From: JBLHKS01 sp047620505
GTDB lineage: Bacteria; Verrucomicrobiota; Verrucomicrobiia; Verrucomicrobiales; DEV007
Length of the DNA: 56,517 nt
NCBI GenBank assembly: GCA_047620505.1
Contig: JBLHKS010000019.1
Location: forward strand, 1-56,517
Direction: 5' to 3'
The notes below the pieces were generated by a model. That model saw only the letters and a program-made list of their open reading frames with translations, was not told where the DNA came from and made no database searches. Shown in pieces: positions 1 to 15,000 of the stretch. How positions within the stretch are numbered: the stretch's first letter is position 1; every line of letters begins with the position of its first letter. The translations under genes were made by a program, and so were the position numbers.

Positions 1-2
1 GT

Positions 3-3000
3 CTTCTTGCGGCGATTTGGTTCGTGACGATGGCGTCGCTGCTGATGTGGCAGGTGGAGCCGTACGCGAATCCGCATGAGCCGAATGTCGTCCGCGGTTC
101 GGTGGAGTTTGACGATGTTCTGGATGGGCATCTGAAGATTCATCAGACTTCGGGGACGGCTGTGATCGATTGGGAAGGGTTCTCGATCGATGTCGGCGAG
201 ATTACCGAGTTTTATCAGCCAAATTCAAAGTCTGCGGCGCTGAACCGGGTTCGCGGCGCGGGAACTTCGATTATCGATGGGCAGCTTTCGGCGAATGGGC
301 GGATTTTTCTGATCAACCCTAACGGTGTGATCATCGGCGCGGGTGGCCGAGTCGATGTGGGTGGGTTTGTGGCGTCGACTCTGGATTTGAACCTGGATGA
401 ATTCGAGCGCGGCGGGGATCTGAATTTTAACGGCGGATCGCAGGCGGCGATCGTGAATCTGGGCCAGATCGGGGCGTCGGACGGGGATATTTTTCTGATC
501 GCGGCGAGCGTGCAGAACCTCGGAACGTTGACCGCGCCTGACGGAACGGTTGGTCTGGCGGCGGGCAATTCGGTGCTGATCAAGGCGGATGGCGAGGAGC
601 GCGTTTTCGTGAAGGGCGCGGCTGGTTCGCAGGCGATCGGGGTCGACAGCCAGGGCGTGATTCAGGCGCAGGTGGCGGAGCTGAAAGCGCATGGCGGGAA
701 TGTTTATGCGTTAGCGATTCGGAACGAAGGAAGGATCGCGGCGACGACGCTTAGCAATGAGGGTGGTCGGGTTTTCATCCGGGCGAACGGCGGCAAAATC
801 CGGAACAACGGCCAGGTGGTGGCTCGCGGGCCGGGCGGCGGCGCGGGGAAGATCGAGATCACGGCGGGCGCGGGTCCGAACAGCGAAGTTACGCTGGGCG
901 AGCTGAGCGAAATCAACGCCGGATCGGAAGCTGGCTCGGCGGGAGCGATTGCGATTCAGGGCGGGATCATCCGGATGCAGCCGGGTTCGGCGATTCGGGC
1001 GAACGGCGATACGGACGGTGGCTCGATCGAAATCGGGGCTGACCCGGATCTTGTTCCGATCGGCGAGATGGCGTCGACTCAGATCAATATTCCGAACGGC
1101 GTGACGATTCATGCGAACGGCCGAAACGGAGTTGGCGGGACGATCGCGATTCAGGGCGGAGTGGCGAGCGAGCTGCGAATTGGTGGTGATGTCAGGGCGC
1201 GAGGCGGGCTTGGCGATGGCGGCGCGATTTCGATGCGTGGTGACAATGTCAGGGTCCTCGAAGGCGGCTTGATTGATGCGGGCGGCGAGACGAACGGCGG
1301 CACGATTTCGTTAGCGGCGCGGACGGCGCGAGTTGATGGCGAGATCCGTTCGGTAGGCCGGACAGGCGACGGCGGGGTGCTCGATCTTGCGATTGAAGAG
1401 GAGCTGACGGTGAGCGAAACCGGGATTTTAAACGCGAGCGGCGAGGGCAACGGCGGCCGAATCGCGATCAACGCGGCGGAGGAAGCGATCGTGAACATCG
1501 CCGGGCAGCTGCTGGCTCCGGGTCGGGTTGGAAACGGCGGCGAAATCCTGATCGACGGGGCTGAAGAGATCAACGTGTCGGCGACGGGATTTCTGAATGC
1601 GAGCGGCAAAGGCAACGGCGGAACGATCACGCTGGCGGCGGAGGGGACAGTGGATTTTCAAGGCACAGCACTGGCGTCAGGCACGGATGGCAATGGCGGT
1701 TTGATTTCGGTCAGCGGCGTGGACGGGGTAACGGTTGGAGTTGGGGCGTTGCTCGATGCGGGCGGCGGGACGAACGGCGGCGCGATCACGGTGGCGAGCT
1801 CGGACGGCTCGGTTGATTTCCTCGGAACGGCGTTAGCGGCTGGCGGCAGCGGTGACGGCGGCTCGATCACGGTGAGCGGCGCGGAAGGCGCGACGATCGG
1901 GCCGAACGCGTTTCTGGATGCGAGCGGCGGCGGAAACGGCGGCTCGATCTTAGTCGATGGCGGCAACGGGATCACCGATTTTCAAGGCACAGCAATCGCG
2001 ACAGGCGGCTCTGGGATCGGCGGGACGATCAGTCTGGCGGGCGCGACGATCAACGTTAGCGGCTCAGCGGCGATGGACGCGAGTGGTGCGACGGGTGGCG
2101 GAACGATCGCGATCGGCGATGCGGATTCGCGCAATGTTAGTGTGGCTCCGGGCGCGACCCTGGCGGCGAATGCGGTCGAAAGTGGCGATGGCGGATCGGT
2201 GACGTTCGCAGCCTCACAGAACCTGAATTTTCAAGGAAACGTCTCGGCGAGCGGCGTCGGAACAGGCGGCGTGGCCGAGTTTACGGGGCAGGCAGCGGCT
2301 GGAATTGATCTGGGCGATCTCGTAAATCGGGTGAATCTGGAAGCAGCAGCTGCTGGTTCGCTGGTGGTCAGTCCGGACGACTTGAATGTGGTCGGCGCGG
2401 GTCAAATTGGCGGTCTGAGCGATCAAGGGATTAACGACTGGCTTGAGACTGGCGCGAATCTGCGCTTGCAGGCGAACGCGGGGAACATCTCGATTGGCTC
2501 GGCGGTGGACATCGATTTTTCGGGTGGCGGCGAGCTTGCGCTCGAAGCGGCAGCGGACATCACGATGGAAAGCGGCGCGCAGATTGACGCGGGCCAGAGT
2601 GGCTCGATTTCGATGCTGGCAGCGGGCGAAGTTTCGATCAGCTCGGGAGCGGGTTTGACGGCGGGCTCGATCTCGGCTGAAGCGGGTGATTCGCTGACTT
2701 TCGCAGGCCTTGCGGATGCTTCGAACAGCGATGGCGTTGGCGGTCGGATCGACCTGACAGCACCAGAATTGAGTATCGAAACTGGCTCTGTGATCGACGC
2801 GAGCGGCACGAACGGCGGCGGCGTGATCCGGATCGGCGGCGGGCGTCGCGGACGGGACACGACGATCGCGAATGCGACGAACACGACGGTTGACGCGGGC
2901 GCGGTGATTCTGGCGAACGGCGGCGCAGGCGATGGCGGCAACGTGACTTTCTGGGCGAACGGCGTGATGGATTACCGAGGCGCGGTCGAAGCGCGGGGCG

Positions 3001-6000
3001 GGGCTGGCGGTTTTGTGGAAGTGTCAGGCCTCGAACAGCTCGAATTTGCGGGCACGGTCGACACCGGCGGCGGTCAGCTGCTGCTCGACCCGTTCAACTA
3101 CACGATCGGCGCGGTCGAAGCTGGCAACATCGTCACGGCTCTGGCGAGCAACAATGTCACGATCGACACGACTGCAGACGTGGGCACTCACGGATCTTCC
3201 GGCAACGTCGCCGACACCGGGATCATCAACGTCAACTCCAACATCTTCTACGATTCGACTTTCGACCTGACGTTTCTGGCGCTGGCGGACGCCAACTTCA
3301 ACGCCAGCGTGCAGAACCGCAACGCGACCGGCGGCGACGTCAATGTCGTGGCCGGCTGGGACGGGACCACCGCCTTCAACTCGGCGACGTTCCTTGCTGA
3401 GGATCACCAGACGACGACCGTTTACGGCCAGAACAACGGCTCGGTAAACATCGGCGACGGAACTCAGACTGCCGGAGTCGCGGTCGGCAGCCGCACCGGC
3501 CAGAACAACGTTTTCGGCTACGATGTCAACGTGCTGGCGGGCAATGGCGCGGGGAACAATCGCTTCGCGCAGCTCGGCTTTCAGGTCACTGACGGGATCG
3601 CGCTGGACGGGACCAATCTGGGCGCGGCACCAGCGGTGAACGGAGCGATCAACGTCCGCGCTCGCAACACCATCAACGCCACCGCGGGAGATACCGGCCA
3701 ATACACTTATGCGCAGATCGGCCACGTCGGCGCCGACTTCGTGCTGGACGCCGTGGTCGACGCCGCCGCCAACGCCGCGATCGATGTGAGGGCCGGTGCC
3801 GACATCACTTTCACCGGCGGCGGCAATTTTGACGCCTACGCCCAACTCGGCCACGGGGGCGCAGCTGCCGACGGGGCGCATTCAGGCACAGTGACGCTGC
3901 GCGATTCGGGCGCGCTTACCTTCAGCGCGGGAACCGGAGCCCAGAGCTACGCGCAGCTGGGCCATGGCGGCATCAGTGAGGATACCGGGGCCAACAGCGG
4001 AGACATCCTCATCGAGAACGTCGGCGACATCGCTTTCACCGGCGGTGGCACCGTTGGTGTCAATGCCAACGCTTACGCCCAACTCGGCCACGGTGGCCTC
4101 GTCGCCGACGGGGCGCATTCGGGCGCGGTGACGATCCGCGATTCGGGCGCGCTCACCTTCACTGCCGGAGTCGGCCAGTTCAGCTACGCGCAGCTGGGCC
4201 ATGGTGGCTATAGTGAGGATTCCGGGGACAACAGCGGGGACATCCTCATCGAGAATCTCGGAAACATCACTTTCGCCGGAGGCGGCGATTCGATCTCTTA
4301 CGCCCAGCTTGGCCACGGGGGCTACGTTGGCCGTGGGGCGCATTCGGGCTCGGTGACGCTGCGAGATTCGGGCAATCTCACGATCAGCGCCGGAAACGGA
4401 TCTTTCGCCTACGCGCAGCTGGGCCATGGCGGCCTTGCTGACAATGCCGGGGACGACAGCGGAGCCATCCTCATCGAGAACCTCGGCAACATCGCCGTTA
4501 ACGGCGGCGGCGCTTCAAGCACCTACGCCCAGATCGGCCACGGGGGCGTCGAGGCCGATGGCAACCCCAGCGGGAGCATCTCGATTACTGCCGCCGGAAA
4601 CCTTACTCTGACCGGGCAGGACGTGGCCAACCGCTACGCCCTGATCGGCCACGGCGACGAGCCGGCCGGCGCGGGCGATACGGACGCCGGAAACACGGTG
4701 CAGGGCACCATCAGCCTGGACGTCGCCGGAAATATCAGTTTCACCAATGCTTTCCTCGGGAACTTGATCGACAATGACGGCACAAACAATGGCGGTGATC
4801 TCGCCATCATCAGCGACGCCATTGCTATGGACGCCAACTCTTCGGTAGTTGGGGCAGGGGCTCTGACCATCGCTCCGCAGACCGCGAGCCGGGCTATCAA
4901 TCTCGGAAGTGGAGTTGGCGGGTTGGACCTGAGTTCGGTTGAATTGGCGAACCTTCAGGACGGCTTCAGCTCGATCACGATTGGCGACGCGGTTGCGGGA
5001 GCGGGCCAGGTCGGGGTGATCGACGCTACGTTCACCGATCCTTTGACGCTGGTCGGAGGTGGTATGATTCTTACCGGCCTGAATGCTGGGACTAACAATG
5101 TGATCCTGAACGCCCGAACCTCAGGAATCTTCGACGGCCCGGGTACAACCTTGGACGTTACGGCTGGAAACCTTGCGGTGTTTACGGCGGCCGGCTTTGG
5201 CCTGAACTTTGCGGGCGGCGAGATTGAGACTGCGGTGACCGGCATCGAAGTAGACGGCGGCACGGGCGGGATTTTTGCCTCGAACACGGGCGACGTGACC
5301 ATCGGCGGCGTTGACGCCGGGCTGACGGGCCTGAGCACGACGAATGCGGACATTACGTTCAGCTCATCCGGCAATATTACGGTTAGCGAGGCGATCGGTT
5401 CGAGTGGCGGCAATGTCAGCCTCGCAGCCACCGGTGCTTCTCAGGACATCGACTTGAACGCGGCGCTGAACGCTGGGGGAGGAAATGTTACGCTTTCAGC
5501 CACGCGGAATTTGGCGATTCGGGCGAACACTTCGACCTCAGGAGCCGGATTCATCGACGTCGATGCTGGAAAGACGATTAATCTGACGAACAGCGCGTTA
5601 GTTTCCGCCGTGAACGGAGCGATCACGTTCGACGCAAACACAGGTGGTGCCACCGCTGGCAATTTTGTCGGAGTCATCGTCAACAATGGAACCGTTCAGT
5701 CGACCGGCTCCGGCAGCATTACAGTCAACGGTCAAGGCGGCGATTCAGGAAACGGGAACTATGGAATACACCTGCAGGCTGGGGGAGATATCATTTCCTC
5801 CGGGAGTGGAGCCGTCACGCTGAATGGCACGGGCGGGAGCACCACAGGTGATGGTAGTCATGGGCTGCGTCTGGATGGCGCCGGAACAACTATCACTTCG
5901 TCAAGTGGCGCGATTTCAATCAATGGCCAAGCGACCGGAACGGGATCTGACAATCAGGGAATCGTCATGGTGAACTCAGCCCTCATTCAGGGGACGGGCG

Positions 6001-9000
6001 CCGCAGCCTTGGATTTGGAAGCGTCCGGTTCAGGAACGTCTGGAGGGTTCACCGTGATTAACGGAGTGATCGAATCCTCCTCAGGTTCAATTGACATAAG
6101 CGCGACAGCCCCTAGTGGCAGTGGATTTGGGTTAGTGTCCGGAGGAATTGTTCGCAGTGGATCCGGAAACATCTCGATTACGGGCGAAACGCCGAGCAAC
6201 GACGATTTCCTGATAATCAACGCGGGCACAAGTATTGAATCCACATCTGGCGACATTTCGCTGGTAGGAAACACCTTCCGGTTGGACGCCCCAGCTACGA
6301 TTTCTTCCAGCGGAGCACTCAGCATCGGGCCGCGAGACGCCGCGACGTCGATCGGAATCGGCAATGGAGCGACCGGGACTCTCAATATTAGCTCAGCCGA
6401 GTTGGCGCAACTCACTGACGGTTTCAGCTCGATCACGATCGGCGGAAGTGTGACGACCACGGAGACTTTCGACGGGCCAGGGCTTCCTTCCTCGCTCGAG
6501 ATCGGCACCGGCAGCCCAACGGTCAGTGGAGGCTTCCTTAACCTCGCCGCAAATTCCGTCGTGCGGACGATTGCCACGGATTTCACCCATAGTTTTGTCG
6601 CCGAGGTCGACTGGGTCAGAGGGGTCAATGGTGATATCGCCTTCGGGTTGGGCAGCGATACGAGTAATCCCGACGCAAGGGGAGCTGTGGGTTACCCCTC
6701 CGCTGTATTTTTAGCGATCGACAACGGTGTGGAGCCTTACGCGCGCCAGTCTGGAGCCGGGTTCAACGGAACGCTCCGCCTGACTTACGACAGCGTGACC
6801 GGGCAATTGACCCCCGAAGTGATCAGGCCGGGCCAGTCGAACTTGAATCTCGGCCCGCTCGATATTTCTGACAACGGGTTCAATGGCACCAATTCCCAGC
6901 TCTATGTCCAGGGCGGGGGCAGCACCATGACGATCGACAACTTCACATTCACCAGGCCCGCCACTGGCGCTGTGGATATCCAAGCGGCGACGTTCAACGA
7001 CCCGATCACGATCGGTGGCGGCGACATCACGGTGAACGGGGCGCTCTCAGCAGCTGCTGGGAATAACCTTTCGCTGCAGGCGGGGAACAATCTGGTCGTC
7101 GACGGAAATCTCACGACCACCGGTGCCGGGGCGATCGACATCGACGTGGGGAGGGAATTCCAAGTGCTGAACGACGCTCAGATCACGACGGTGAATGGGG
7201 GGATCGACATCAACATCAACCCGACTCAGCAAGCGGGCCAGTTTCGTGGGCTCCAGCTTGGAGGCGACATTATTTCGTCGGGAACCGGCAATATTGTGAT
7301 CGAAACTGTCGGCGGGGACACGAACAACAGTACCGCGGCGCTCGTCGCGGGAGCTGGCTCCACGATTCAATCGACAGGGACTGGAACGATCGATATCACG
7401 GCGACAGGCCGGGCCAATGCGCCGGCGATCGGCCTGAACACTGGCGGAGTCATTTCCTCCGCGATCGGCAACATCAATATATCGGCTACTCACACGGGCT
7501 CAGGTCTTGGGCTCAGTCTGCAGAATTCCGGGCAAATCAATTCGACTGGAAGCGCCAACATCACAATTAATGCGACGGCTGGCGGCGACAATGTGCTGAT
7601 GTCAGGACCTGCGGCTCAAATCGGCGGGCCGAGCGCAACGGGAAATATCACGATCAACACGGATGATCTCAATATCACCGATGGAGTCATCCAGACCTCC
7701 GGCGCGCTGACGATCGCGCCGATAACGGCAAGCACGACGATCGGCATTGGCGGCGGTGCCGGGACGTTGGATCTGAGTGCCGCGGCTTTGGGCACGCTGC
7801 AGGACGGTTTCAGCTCGATCACGATCGGCCACGCCGCAGGAACAGGCGCGGTGACGGTCAACGCGGTGACTTTCAACGATCCAGTCACATTGCGCTCGCC
7901 GAACGCGGGCGGTTCGATCGCGGTCAACGGCCAGATCACCGGCGCGGGCGACGCTTCGATCACGCTGGACGGGCCTGGCGCTACGACGACTTTTGGCGTG
8001 GGCGGCGGGATCTCGACCGAGGGAGATGCGATCACGATCAGCGACAGTGTCGTTCTCAACGCGAACACGGTGCTTGATACGACCGCCGGGGCGATGCCGG
8101 CTGGCGCGAACATCACGGTTGGCGGAGCGGTCACGGGGAACGGCAACGATTTCACCGCGAATGCGGGCACGGGCGGCGCGCTGTCGTTGGCGGCGCTGAA
8201 TAACATCGGCACGCTGAGTTTGAGCGGCGATTCGATGAGCTTCAGTGGAGCCGTGGGCGCGAGCAGCGGGCTGACCCTCAACGCGGCGAACGGGATCAGC
8301 CTGACGGGAGCGGCTGCTGATTTCAACATCAGCGGCGGCGCGGTGAACATCAACGCGGATAGCGATGGCAACGGAACCGGCAGTTTCGCGATCAACGACG
8401 CGGGTGGGTCGCTGGTTTCCAATAACAACAACGTCAACCTGACTGCGGCGGCTTATGATTTCACGGGGACGATCAACGCGGGCACGGGCACGGTGACGCT
8501 ACTCAACTCGGTTAACGGCGGGGCCATCAACATTGGCAACGGGTTTGACGCGACGGTCGACACGGCGAACGACACTGTGGACGGGACGACGACGAGTATC
8601 ACCGCGTTGCTGGCGAATCGTGGAATCGATGGGAAGATCAGTCTGGGCGAGGCCATCGCGGCCAACAACAATACCGGTGCGGGCGTCATTGGCTTTGACC
8701 CGGCTCTGGACGGCTCACCAATCAACGTGGTTAGCCAACTGGATATCAGCAACAGTCTCACGCTTCAGGGCAACGGCGCCCGCAACACGTTGATCGACGG
8801 GGGCAATTCGACCCGGGTTTTCGCCGCCAACATTAGCGGGATCACGGTTAATTTTAACGATTTGACCATTCGAAACGCGAACGCCAGCGAAGGCGCCGGC
8901 GTGCAATTGGCGGGAAATGGCGGCACGGTCAATTTCAACCGGGTTCGATTCACGGGGAACACGACGCCCGGAAATGGTGCAGCGATCTACGTCAACACCG

Positions 9001-12000
9001 GCAATGCGACTGCCAACATCAACATCAATGAGTCGCTCTTCGACGGTAATTTCGGTGGCGGCGGCACGATTGTCGTGTTCCCGGGGGCAACCGTAAATGT
9101 CCGCAACACGACGATCACCGGCAACACCGGCAATCCCGCGTTCCTCAGTCAGTTCAACGGCGGTGGGTCGGCCACGATTCTGAACTCCACGATCACTGGA
9201 AACTCGCACGGAATTGAATCGCGGAATTCCGGCTCGATCACCGTGATCAATTCCATCGTGGCCGGTAATACGGGCAATAACTTCGTCGCTGGCGGGGGCG
9301 CAGCGAACAACGTCGTCTCCGGCGGGAACAACATCGTGGACAGCGCGGCCAATTTCAATTCCGTTGGCAGCGACGTGATTTTCGGCGGTGCGCTTAACAC
9401 GCTCATCGGAGGCCTCGCCAACAACGGCGGGCCGACCGACACGCATGCGCTCGCGGGCGGCAGTGTCGCGATTGACGCTGGTTCAAACGCAGCAGCAGCT
9501 GCGCTGACGACCGATCAGCGCGGGACGGCGCGGATCTTCAACACGACGGTCGATGTCGGCGCGTTCGAATCGGGATCGTCGGGCTCGTTCGCTCCGTTTG
9601 CCGGTGGTTTCGTTCAGGACGCTCTTCTGGACCAGATTACGGCCGCGAATCTCGTGATCGGAAACGCGAGCGCAGGCGCGATCAACGTGGATCAGGCGCT
9701 GACACTGAGCACATCCGGCAACCTCTCGCTGCTTTCGGGCGGGGTCATCAGCGTCAACAACTCGATCGCGAACACCGGCGGCGGGATTTCATTGGATGGC
9801 GGAGCGGCGACGTTGCTCAATGGGAACCTGACCACGGCGGGTGGCGCGATTTCCGTTGCTGATAACGCGTCGTTGGGAGCCGATTTTACGGCTGACGCCA
9901 CAAACGGCGGCGCAGCAGCTGCTGGTGCGAATGTGACCTTCGGTGGGACCGTGACAGGCTCAGGCTCAGCGCGGAATTTCACGGCGAACGCGGGCGCGGG
10001 AGGCACGCTGAGCATTGGCGGTAACATCGGAGCTGGCGGATTGATCAACGACGTTGACCTCGACGCGTTGAGTTTCACTTACGGCGACGATCTGACGGCC
10101 CAAGGCAACGTGACGGTCGATACGAAAAACAACATCGCGCTGACCAGCGGTTCGTCGATGACCGTCGGGAACGGGAACCTGACTTTGAACGCTCACCTCA
10201 ACTTTCTGCAGGGCACGAATACGATCTACAGGGGCATCGATCTCGACAACGCGACGCTCACGGCAACCGGGACGGGATCCATCAGCCTTGTCGGAAGAGC
10301 CCGTACTCCGGACTTTAGTGGAGCCACAACGATTCACGGGATTCGACTCGCTGGCGCGGGCACGCTGATTACGACTGGAAACGGGAATATCGTTCTGGAC
10401 GGCATCGCTCCTCAAGTGGTTCGCGGTGGAAATAACCACGCAATCATGATCGAGAACGGCGCCGGGGTCATTGCGACAGGTACGGGAAATGTCAGTATCG
10501 TTGGCCTTAACCTTTCCGAGAGCAGCCTGAACTCGAATCAGAATGGAGTCGTCATCACCGGAACTGGATCGCGCGTCGGGTCGAACAGTGGAACCTTGGC
10601 GATCACGGGAACGGGTGGGCATCTTCAATCCAGTGAAGGCATCAACATTCTTGATTCCGGGGAAGTAAGCTCGACCAGCGGCGACATCACCCTGACGGGG
10701 ACGATTAAAAGTAACAACGGCAACCACAACACGCAGGGCGCTGGCATTCTTTACGACAGCGCGACTCCGATCACGACGACAGGGACGATCAACCTGATCA
10801 CGGGCGGCGGCACATTCAATAATCAGGGGGTCGGAGCCCGCCTGCTTCTGTCGAATGGCTCGATCTCCGGAGGAACCGGCGTCAACATTCGCGCCGCGGA
10901 TGGATCTTCGATCGATCTTGGTTCAGCCGTCGATACGGCAACGAATGGTTTGGAACTTTCCGCGGCGGAACTCGCCCGGATCACCTCGACCAGCCCGATC
11001 GTAATCGGCCACGGCAACTCGGGCGACATCACCGTGAGTGACGCCATCGGAGTGGCTGTCGACGGATTCAGTCTGATCACCGGCTCCAGTATCAACGTCA
11101 ACAACCCGATTACGAACACTGGAGGATTCCTCCTGCTCCAAGGGCCGGCGACGACAACGAATCTCAATGCGGACCTGACCACCAACGGTTCCCCGATCAC
11201 GATCAGCGACAGCGTCGTTCTCGGGGCGACCAACATCAGCCTCAACACCACCGCGGGCGGCAACCCCACCGGTGCAAACGTCAGCATCACCGGCGCGATC
11301 GACGCCGACGCCGCGGCAAACGTGCGAAACCTGACCATTAACGCGGGCTCTGGCGGAGGGATCACCTTCGGCGGGGCCATTGGCTCCACCGAACGGATCG
11401 ACGCCCTCAACTTGACAGCCAATTCCCTGACCTTCGGCGGCGGGTTGACCACGGACGGGGCTCTCAGCCTGACGACGGCCAACGGGATCACCCTGACCGG
11501 CGCGAACGCTGATTTTAATATCGGCGGGACGGTCACGATCGATGCGGATAGCGATGCGAACGGGACGGGGACATTTTCGATCGATGACGCGGGTGGCTCG
11601 ATCGACACCAATGGAAATGACCTTCAAGTCACCGCGGCTGGGATCATTTTGGACGGCACGATCAATGCTGGCGCGGGCAACGTGAGCTTTGTCCAATCGC
11701 AAGCCGGGATTGGGATTAGCTTCGGAACTGCCCCGGCCTCCTCGCTAATTTACTCACCGGGGACGCTCCTCTTCAATGGTGGCGGAAATCAAGGTAGCCA
11801 TGTTCCTGCGAATATGCTCAATCAGAACGGGCTCTCAGCGAACTATGTGAGCGGCGTGACCGATTTTTCCACTTACTCAGGAACTACCCATGCTTGGAAT
11901 GCCCCCGGAAATGCGAATCTGTTTCTGAGTGCGATCGGAAACGTGGATTTCAACCTGGATTTGGACCTCGGATCCTCGTTGGCGCTGCATACCTTCGTCT

Positions 12001-15000
12001 TGTGGCTCGATCACGCAGGACGCACCAGCAGGCTTCCTGATGATTTCGAAATTTTACTGTCGGATGACATCACGTTTGCCACTTCAACGACTGTATTGAA
12101 TCAGGACTCTCCGTCGCCACTTTCGGTCCAAAGCACCGCAAACCAGATCGCTTTCACAACTCCGGCAACCGGTCGATATGTTCGGTTTGATTTCAACAGC
12201 TCGAAAGGGCACAGCGACTACCAGATTGGTGAAATTGCGTTTCTGGGAGCCCCGGCCGGGCCGCCTGCGAACGGATTCAACTTCACTGATGCGGAGTTGA
12301 GCAATATTACGGCGAACAATCTTAATATCGGCAACGCGAGCCACACCGGGACGTTCCAGACTTTTGGAGATACTAGCGCCGCAGTCGGCCAACTGAATTT
12401 GAGCTCCGGCAGTACGATCGATATCAGCCACAATCTCACGAACACTGGCGGTGGAATCACAGTGGATGGGGCGGCGACGACTTTGGGGGCCGCGCTGACT
12501 GGTGCCGGAGCGATTACGATCAACGACAACCTCACTTTGGATGGGTATGGAACGGTCGATGCGACCAACGGAGGCTCGCTCGAGGCAGGTGGAAATGTGG
12601 CGATCAATGGCTCGGTGACCGGCTCCGGCTCGACGCAGAATTTCACGGTGGACGCGGGCACGTTCGGGGCGCTGAGCATCGGCGGCGACGTCGGAGGAAC
12701 CGGCTTGATCAACGACGTCGACTTCAACGCGCTGAGCTTCACTTACGCCAACGAACTAACTGCCCAGGGCAACGTCGCCGTCAACGCGGTGCGGAACATC
12801 TTTTTGAGCCCGTCCTCGACCATCACAACGACGACCGGGAGCATCGATTTGACCGGGAACAGCGACGGTATCGGGACCGGCAATTTCTCCGGAGTCTATG
12901 TGGGGGGAGGGATCGATACGACCAGCGGCGCGATCACTCTTATCGGAATGGGCGGCGACAACGGCAACGATAATGTCGGCGTCCGGCTGTTCGGTGGCGT
13001 CATCAACTCGACCGGGACAGGGCCCGCTGTTGGCGCTTTGACGATCGACGGGACCGGTGGCACGGGCGGCGCCAACGAGAATCACGGGGTCCGGCTCGAG
13101 GATGGGGCGGAGATCAACACAGTTGATGGCAACTTGGCGCTGACGGGCTTTGGCGGGATCTCCGGAGCTGCGGGAAGCAAGGGTGTCTATCTTGTAAACT
13201 CCGACATCAGTTCCACGGGGACAGGCGCAAATGCGGGTTCGCTGACATTGGTCGGGAGCGGCGCTGACGATACGATTGGTCTGATTGGATTCGAAGTCAG
13301 TAGCGGCGCTGTGGTGAGCACGGTCGACGGTGAAATCAGCATCACTGGAACGGGCGGAAGTGGCTCGAGCGACTTCAACGACGGGGTCCTGATTTTCAAT
13401 GAGGTCCTCTCTACAGGAACTGGCGGGATCACGATCAACGGGACGGCAGGGGACGGCGTGAATTCCAACGCCGGTGTTGAACTCGTGGGCGGAAGCGCGC
13501 TGGTTCAGGCGGTCAACGGCAACATCTCGATCACAGGCGTGGCCGATGGCACGGGCGCGAGTGACAACGATGGGGTGGCGATCAACAACAGCGCCGCCGT
13601 TCGGACCACCGGAGCCGGAAACATCGACATCACCGGCACAGGCACCGCGAGCGGAACCGGGCGCGGGATTTTCATTCAAAACGGCGGAGTCGCGCAGGCC
13701 ACCGGCGCCGGAAATCTGACGTTGACCGGAACGGGCGTGGGTGAGGCCGGAATCGAGAACGCGGCGACGGTTTCGACGTCAACCGGGGATCTGAGCCTGA
13801 TTGCGAACACCGTCGCGCTGACGGGCACGACGTCTGCAGGGACCGGGATTTTCAGCGTGACCGCAGGCGGGACGGTCGATCTGACTCAGATCACCACGCC
13901 GGGGACTCTGAACATTACCGGGCTCGCCGGCAACGACACGATTCTGCTCGACGAGGTTGCCACGAACCTGAGCGTAACTGGCGGAGGCGGGACTGACAGC
14001 GTTGGCTTCAACGCAGCAGCTGCTGGGGTGACCGTGAATCTGGCGAGTTTGAATGGGGTGTCGACTCTGACCGGATCGGTCAACACGGACACGCTGAACG
14101 GCACGGCCGGGAGCGACACTTTCAACGTGACCGCGGACAACGCTGGGGACGTCGGCGGAATCGACTTCACTTCCTTCGAGAATCTGAACGGTGGCGCTGG
14201 CGACGATTCGTTCACCTTCACCAATCAGGCGACGATCGATGGCCAGGTCGATGGCGGAGCCGAAGCGTCAGCCGACACGCTGACGATCGATGACACGGAT
14301 CTGGCGACTAACGAGACTTACACGGTCAGCGATCAGAGCGGCTTCTTCCGGGTCGAGCGCAATCCGACCTACGATTTCACGAACATCGAAACTCTTGGGC
14401 TAAATTCAGGAAGCGGGAACGACACGGTAAATACGGAGTTTTTCAGCTTTGCCCAGAATCTGAATGGCGGAGGAGGGGGCAATTCGCTCTTCAATTCCGG
14501 CACGCAGGTCTACGATCCAAGTTCGCCGATTGCGAATACGCTGAACCCGGGCGCTGACATTACGTATTCGAACTTCGGGAACGCGCCGCCGCCTCCGCCG
14601 GTGCCACCAGTTTCCCCGGCTTCGCCGCCACTGCCACCTCCTCCGCCTCCGTTGCCGCCTCTCCCGCCGGTCCCAGTTCCAGTGCTGCCTCCAGGTCCTC
14701 CTGTGGTGACGCCGGAAATTGTCACGAATGTGATCAACGAAGTGACCAATGTCGGCCAGGTCGACACAACTACGCAGACGGTTGAAGCCGGTGGTGGCGA
14801 GAGCGTTGACGTTGGCTCAGGGCAGAACACTGTGGTTGACAATTTCTCCGCGGGAGGTTCTGGCGACGCCGGAACAACGACGACTCAGCAGCCTTCCGGG
14901 ACGGCGACGCCGCAGCAGTTGATTGCGCAGGCCGACAACACGGTGGTCGACAATTTTGGAACTGGCGGATCAACGACAACGACTTCTGGGGGTGGGCTCT

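Noticed and set aside
3024..4427. Long minus-strand frames opposite the exoprotein repeats
   Set aside because: They mirror the periodicity of the plus-strand repeats (Arg/Val/Ala-rich) and have no independent support.
3708..4700. CRISPR-like array
   Set aside because: Regular spacing reflects translated tandem repeats of about 37 residues; there are no short identical repeats with unique spacers and no cas genes.
14583..14715. Sequencing artefact or low-complexity insertion in the exoprotein
   Set aside because: It is in frame and codes a Pro-rich linker between the beta-helix and the tail, a common arrangement in surface proteins.
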